Below, one piece after another: positions 58,345 through 64,000 of a stretch of 64,000 nt of DNA (position 1 is the first letter of the stretch; each line of letters opens with the position of its first letter). This DNA comes from Rhynchonema sp. JSB1_4 (taxonomy: Eukaryota; Nematoda; Chromadorea; Monhysterida; Xyalidae). The position numbers and the translations under genes were made by a program. The stretch lies in contig JASAMV010004853.1 of NCBI GenBank assembly GCA_030248065.1, forward strand, positions 58,670-122,669, read 5' to 3'. Below the pieces are notes generated by a model, which saw only the letters and a list, made by a program, of their open reading frames with translations, was not told the origin of the DNA and did not search any database.

Positions 58345-59659
58345 TGTGGCTTCATGGATTGATTGATCATTATTGGATTGATGGATTGATCATTATCAGG
58401 CAGCGATCAATATGGACAGAACGGAACAGGCAATCACTAGAAGCAATCACTGCCCTGCCGGGCACGTCTGCGTGGTGTCGAGACTTCTTCGGATTTTCAC
58501 TTCTACTTCCCGGAAATCAGAAGTATAAATCGACTTTTAGTGTCATTGATCAGTGATTACATACAGTAGTTGTTCAAATGACAAATTGAATAACTTTGAT
58601 CTAAGCGATTCACCGTCTGATACATAGATCAAGTGTATCATTGAACGACTTATGAAACGCTTGATCAAGCGATTGTGGCTAAGCGTTCGCGTGGCTTGAT
58701 TGTTTATTTTATTTGATTGAAGGCTATCGATTGGCTAATCAATTGTTTGATCGGGTAATTGAATGATTTGACAGATGCGTCTCTGGTGCCTGTATGGTAC
58801 CGTGTTTGCGTGGGATTGGATATTCTCTAGGCACCAAATTCAACGTACGACACCACCTGTTGCTCAAACCAAGTTGTTAAGTTGACATGAGCGCTTTTTA
58901 CCTTATTTTGAGTTCATAAATCAGTTATTGCTGAGCATAACGGGTTTTTGCTCTTTCATCTATTTGTCTATGCGACTTCGGTAAGGCTTGTGGAAATTTC
59001 CATCCTGTTGGACACTGGCTGTGCGCATATATTTGTATATTTGCATATTTTCGATTCAATTTATCCTGTGATGTTATGGCATTTTGTGATTCAGTTCTTC
59101 GTTATTCGTTGAAAAGTTAACGGAAGGAAAACGCAACATGACCGCCAAAAAAGCTACAGGGTGGTACATTTCGGGCGTGTGGAGCGCATTTGTTTTTACA
59201 AATACAAAGACCGTCGCCATTAGACAAAAAATGGCTGCATAAGCACGTCTGGGGCACAAGTTTGCACGCAGTAGGACCAAAGTTCCCCCAATCAGCCAGC
59301 CCCTTGCAATTTTATCAGTCATAATAAACAGCAATAAAAGCACATCTATTATTATTGCAAGATCATACATATAGCTGAGCACTTTACCTGGTGCTTTTAC
59401 CCCTGAAAGCGTAACACGTGGTAGCACACAACGTACCCATTAAAGATAAGAGTTCTCCAGAAGCAGCGTAAACAGGACACCACACACACACATAAAGACA
59501 CACAGAAGAAGTTTCTTTGCAGTGTTTTACGCCCGTCTAAAGACGTGTCCTCTCTTTCGTTAAACAACAACATCAACAATCTTTCGTGGGTTCGTAATTT
59601 TTCAGGCGCCGGATTTGCATATTTTTTTTGTCCAGGTGCAGCTCACCGTCGCTGACAGC
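58345..59659. other. Intergenic region between the channel and phospholipase genes
   Basis: It begins with TGGATTGATTGATCATTATT-type repeats (58350-58400, 58720-58770). No exon or MITE boundary was recognised. The minus-strand frame at 59074-59427 contains a hydrophobic run (IIIDVLLLLFIM) but no other support. Confidence 0.45.
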
Positions 59660-62600
59660 ATGTTCCGAACAGGCTGGTCAATGATTTTCTTTGCATTTGT
59701 AGGTTAGTACCTTCTGCATCCGGGAGTGCGGGGTTTAGTGAAAAAAAGTGCGGTGGTGCGTGTTTATGAAAGATAACCTGAAACATTTCAGGACTTCCCG
59801 TACTTGTCATCTGCCTCAGCCTGACGTCATTCAATGAGGCGATCCTGTCCTTTGACGCGTACGCTTCGTTCATTCAAGAAACGTCGCTTAACGAAACGTT
59901 CATCAAGGAATTCAGCGAGTTTTTCAATTCTCGCACCACGCTCTACAATCAGAAGGTCAATCCGAATGGTTGGTCGAGCGGTGTTTTACAATATGACGTA
60001 GGCGCTAAAAACAATTCGGTAAAATAATTTGAGTGTTCGCAATCCACACATCAACAGAGCACTGAAACCCAGCAATATAGCCAATATCTGTATCAAAATG
60101 CCACTTGTTTATCTGACTGCTTTTGCCCCCTGTTTGCGTTTTCTGAAGTGATATTCTTGTGACAACCGGTTCCTATCTCTCTTATTGTTGTTTTTTTAGC
60201 CCTGACGAGGATACTATTGAGTATCAAAAATTCGGCAATATATTCTGTGTATTGTGATTTGGTGCTGTTCGTCTCTCAAAGACACACAACAACATGATTT
60301 GAATTATTGTAAAAAAAGTGGTCAAGAACAACGATGAGTTCGGCCCGCGTTTGTAATCGAGTTCGTGTAGTTAGAAGAGAACCAGCATGCAGGACTCATG
60401 ATGTTAAATATTTTTACACAATGCGTGCGCGCGTGTAACATCAGCCAGCTGGCCATGCGTGTGCACATGGTGTGCGCAACCACATTGCGTAGCATGAGAG
60501 AGTGCCCGCAGAAGTCTGTGTGCAGTGGTGTGCAGTGCACATCATTGATTTTGAGATCGTTCTTCCTGACGATGTTTTGAACCGCAAGTGTCGATTGTCG
60601 GCTGTCGGGTGTCGGGTTCCAAAAAAACCGACACCCGACATCTGGAGGCACCCGACACCTGACACCCGACACCTACATTTTTTTGGCACCCGACAGCCGA
60701 CACCCGACATCTGGAGGCACCCGACACCTGACACCCGACACCTACACTTTTTTGGCACCCGACAGCCGACACCCGACATCTCTCTAACCCTACTAACGAC
60801 ACGCGAACTCGAATTGAACTGCGTGATGAATACTGGGCACCATTTTCTACTCAGGCAACCCAGCGACCGGCGACCCCGCATTCAACTGTCCCAACATGGA
60901 AGGTCACAGCAAAGTGCCACCCACTGACGTACATTCACTGCGGCCAAATGACATCAAAGTGGTCGGCGCTATGGGAGACTCTGTGACGGTAGGTCGCCGG
61001 GTCATAAGTAGAAGTCTTTTTTCCAGCTCTACCTCTGTTTCTTGCATCTACATACGTAACGAATAAGCGGCACTATTTTTTTCACTAACCCCATTTCTGA
61101 GGCTGTTTTTTTGGGGGGGGATTGGGCGTGCTTTTTGGGGGACCTCTGTTTTTGCTGCCTATTTTGGTGCGCTCTATGTATTTTTTGGAGGCTGTAATCT
61201 GGAAAATACGGTATCTTGCGTGTGAAGAACTTTTAAAAAGCCTCTGCTGAGGCGCGTTTAAGTTGTGTTCTTCTGACTCGGCCTCGCATTTAATGTAGCC
61301 TTGTTCACAGTTGTTGTGGGCCACTCATGTGGCTCCTCAAGACTTGGAGACATTGGCGTGATATTTTCGAACGGTGTAGGTCAGTTGGGAGGTCGGGGGC
61401 TCGGTCGCAGCTCAGTGTATAGCCTCGGGTAACTCACCACTAAACCCCCCCCCCCCCCCCCCACCCACCCAACCCCCACCATGGCTCTACCCTTTACATA
61501 CATTCATTCATTCCTTTGTGCTGACTTGTCACCATCAAGTCGTTATAGTTACAGTCACATCATAAAAACTTGGTGTGATATATAGATCTCTAATCTCCGG
61601 TGTTCCGACACCCGCTTAATTATCAGAATCCAATATCAAATCTAATTTCGGACGTGTATGTGGCCGCGGATTTGGGGCATGTTACACGGTGAAGACTACA
61701 ACAAGGGGGCGTGAGGAATTTCTCTTTCCTTCATGTTCAAAACACAACACCTCCGAAATCGGGCTCGTGTTGGCGTATATTTTAGTTTGCCTTTTATCTC
61801 AGTGCAGTAATTTCAGGCGGCCTTGGGCGCAGGCGCAATGACATTGGTTGAGATGTCACTCGAATATCGTGGCCAATCATTCAGTATCGGGGCTGACAAC
61901 GACTACACGCTAACTGCCACTGTGCCCAGTGAGTTTGACACGTTGTTTGTCGCGTCCCGGTGGTGTATCTTCAAAATCTCAATCGACTTCGATCAGATCT
62001 ACTCTGTAGCGACGTTTTCACGTGACGAATTTCGCGTCTGTGATATACATGTATCGAAGTTGGCAACGACAGGGGCTAAAGTGGTCTGAGCGGGCCGAAA
62101 ACCGCCTTTACGCGGTTTAAAATTGTGTGCTTACGTGACAATGTCGTGAAATCTTGACTTGCGAAGGCCACGTGATCAAGATAAGTTACATAACCAATTA
62201 CGGATGAAAAGACGTGGACCAAGAGCAATTGGAAGATCCCAAGGTTCATGTCCATGCCCACATTGATGTAACTTTATTATTCATTTCTATCTCTACAGAC
62301 CACGCGCAGTCTTCTGCAAATTTCTTGACATATTTTTTTGATATTCGGCCAAATTCTCGAAAGCGCTACGGGGCGATTGCGCAACTCCCATGTAAAGGCA
62401 AACTACGCCAACACGAGCCCGATTGCGCAGCTGGCTGACTAGTGAAACATTCATGCGTGGCTGCTGATTTGGGAAATGTTACACGTTGAAAAATACAAAG
62501 TGGAGCATGATGATTTTCTCTTTCTATTCGTTTTGAATACACACCACCTTCGAAATCGGGCTCGTGTTGGTGTAGTTTGCCTTTACTATGATGCCCACAT

Positions 62601-63897
62601 TGCAGATGCGCTTCGTCAATTCAATCCGAATGTCGTGGGTGCCAGTCACCGTGTGGCCCCCGTCTGGTTCAAGTATTTCTCGCAGCTCAACGTGGCCGTG
62701 TCTGGGGCCGTGGCCGAAAATATGACGGTTGGATTCGACTATCTATGTTATACTGTACCTGATTCTTGCGTAGAGCGCAGTGTTGCTGTTGGATTGAGGC
62801 GGTGGTTGAATTCAATTTGAATTTTAAATTGTTTGAGTTTTTATCTCAAGCATTCGCACGTGTCTGAGCTTTAGCAATTCACGTCTGCGGTACAGTCGCT
62901 GAACTGGCACAGGGCCCGGATATTAGGTGCCTTTGGGGCCTGGATTTCAGCCGCGTCCTAATCGAAGTGTCCAAAGCCATTCCGGGACGAATAAAGACAC
63001 ACCTGATACCTGACACATAGAATCTTTCAAGAACATTTTGCAGGACCAGGCAGTCGAGCTCGTGAAACGCATTAAGGAGATGACGGAGCTCGACTTTGAC
63101 AAGGACTGGAAACTCGTCACCGTCTTCGTCGGCAACAACGACGTCTGTCACCATTGTGAGGACGCGGTAAGAGGGCACGCGCAGATTTTTTTAAGATCAC
63201 TGGACTAAGGGCGGCCTTACGTAAAACTAGGAAATAGGAAATCGTTTACGTGCTGAAACTACTTTTTATTGAATTTGAGACGAAACTAGGAAATAGGAAA
63301 TACGAAATGTTTCCTATTTCCCAGTTTACGTAAGGCCGCCCTAAGACCGTGTTCGGAAAACTATTGTTGATCAGCTAGAAATGAGGTTAATGCGCAGTGT
63401 TGTTGTTCATTCGAAGTCAGCCAAAGTTTCGAAAACTGGTGTAGGTCGAGGGCGAAGCTAAAGCCCACATCCAAACATACATATATTTATAAAGCCCGGC
63501 ATCGAAATGTTAAGGTTGCCGTAAGCCTTGCTATTTTCAAATGCTATTCTACTGTCTCCCCAGACCACAAAATGCACTGACCGAATTGCACTACCTGCAC
63601 GAAGAAAATGCGCTAACTAGTCTTTACACGTTGTCTTTGCATTTTCAAATCACATTGTATAATTTTCCAGTGTAGTATCAGTATGTAGTTTCAGCAATAT
63701 TATGTTCATTGTTGTTCTGACGTGTTCACGCTGCAGGATCGCTACTCCGCCGACAACTACTACGCGCATCTGAACGACGCGATGCAATATCTGGCTGACA
63801 ATCTACCACGCACGTTCGTCAATCTCGTAGGCATCGAGCACATGAACATATTGAACGAAGCAAACGCCGCCAGTCCGTACTGCGCCCGGATGCACAA
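59660..63897 (+). CDS. PLB1: Phospholipase B1-like GDSL hydrolase (5' part, 7 exons, runs off the window)
   Basis: The exons are 59660-59702, 59792-59968, 60855-60988, 61817-61928, 62606-62727, 63044-63166 and 63737-63897, and all join in phase. The start [13 protein letters not shown] leads into a hydrophobic segment, a likely signal peptide or anchor for secretion. The conserved run [20 protein letters not shown] is followed by GDSVT, the nucleophile block of the SGNH/GDSL family. Then come [21 protein letters not shown] (human: TLPNILREFN), a glycine block ([13 protein letters not shown]), [14 protein letters not shown] and NND, the third SGNH block. The final D-x-x-H block is expected to the right of the window. 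By family it hydrolyses ester bonds of phospholipids at the cell surface or lumen. Family G elements lie just upstream of two of its acceptors. The last donor inside the window, CAA|GTTGGT, is inferred. Confidence 0.92.
60601..60786. repeat. CCGACACC-rich tandem repeat, about 69 bp x 2
   Basis: CACCCGACACCTGACACCCG...CCGACATCTGGAGG repeats with only one or two changes (60646-60714, then 60715-60783), after an inverted GGGTGTCGGGTTCC start. Related motifs are at 14256-14330 and 37518-37640. The pairs of open frames here are repeat artefacts. Confidence 0.85.
60989..61616. other. PLB1-like intron, low complexity
   Basis: It contains a C20-type tract and CCCACCCACCC (61443-61480) and T/G-rich runs at 61100-61140. 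No exon seen. Confidence 0.6.
61620..61790. repeat. Diverged family G element ending near a PLB1-like acceptor
   Basis: CAAATCTAATTTCGGACGTG...GATTTGGGGCATGTTACACG...TCCGAAATCGGGCTCGTGTTGGCGTA. Its right end is about 30 bp from the acceptor at 61816. Confidence 0.75.
62393..62592. repeat. Family G element ending near a PLB1-like acceptor
   Basis: TAAAGGCAAACTACGCCAAC and GTTGGTGTAGTTTGCCTTTA are the inverted ends, the longest ends seen in this family. It stops about 15 bp before the acceptor at 62605. Confidence 0.88.
63208..63346. repeat. Hairpin MITE (AGGGCGGCCTTACGTAAA ends)
   Basis: AAGGGCGGCCTTACGTAAAACTAGGAAATAGG and CCTATTTCCCAGTTTACGTAAGGCCGCCCTAAG are inverted; ACTAGGAAATAGGAAAT is repeated inside. 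It is in the PLB1-like intron after exon 6. Confidence 0.9.
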
Positions 63898-64000
63898 GTT
63901 GGTCGGCGTCCTCGTCGTTGGGGCTTTGCGCTTTTTTGCTTATGCATATCGCCCCCAAACCAAATTTTTCAACGATTTTTGTAACAAGCCTGTTCGGCGG

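Noticed and set aside
59074..59427. 117-residue minus-strand frame with a hydrophobic segment
   Set aside because: AT-rich codons, no splice sites of quality, no family likeness.
60441..60927. Frames of 141 and 146 residues on both strands; CRISPR-like direct repeats
   Set aside because: The segment is a two-copy tandem repeat of CCGACACC motifs without spacers, in an animal intron; neither a gene nor a CRISPR array.

Overview
The window is a piece of a repeat-rich animal nuclear genome. Genes are split into many small exons: 21 to 248 nt, with one intron of only 35 nt. They are separated by kilobases of inverted-repeat DNA, and no bacterial operon, Shine-Dalgarno site, CRISPR array or phage feature is visible. 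The recognisable proteins are metazoan: BTBD7, a THIK-type two-pore potassium channel and a PLB1-type GDSL phospholipase. Short introns and the protein set suggest a small invertebrate, possibly a nematode. I cannot fix the taxon from sequence alone.

Layout. (1) 0.1-1.0 kb: terminal exons of an unrecognised + strand gene. (2) 2.4-3.9 kb: the last exons of a second unrecognised + strand gene. (3) 20.34-5.86 kb, minus strand: a BTBD7 orthologue that I could assemble as 19 exons. Their lengths sum to 2556 nt (851 codons plus stop), every junction keeps phase, and both BTB domains, BACK and the C-terminal conserved blocks are present. (4) 20.4-24.6 kb: a nest of hAT-like MITEs inserted into one another, with exact 8-bp target duplications. 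(5) 26.57-22.72 kb, minus strand: a short unrecognised gene 3' end. (6) 33.8-43.8 kb, + strand: the C-terminal 338 residues of an unrecognised Ser/Arg-rich protein over 8 exons, including 27- and 30-nt microexons. (7) 47.8-58.3 kb, + strand: a THIK-like (KCNK12/13) channel gene whose first pore and TM2 exon is missing from the visible sequence. (8) 59.7-63.9 kb, + strand: a PLB1-like phospholipase gene that runs off the right edge. These are independent genes and no shared pathway is implied.

Almost everything between exons is non-autonomous transposon DNA. At least twelve families of foldbacks/MITEs are present in two or more copies. They include TA-flanked elements with a TATAGTCC end, elements ending GGGCGGACTTAGG, hAT-like elements with CAG ends and 8-bp duplications, tRNA-derived pieces, a 1.1-kb near-palindrome and a 220-bp (CA)n tract. 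Several elements touch splice sites. The 5' splice sites are unusual: T at intron position 3 is common, and GTTGG(T/G/A) occurs at nine inferred donors across four genes.

Exon models were built by eye from acceptor/donor sites, phase and remembered family conservation. The BTBD7, THIK and PLB1 models are strong. The others are phase-consistent inferences without database support.
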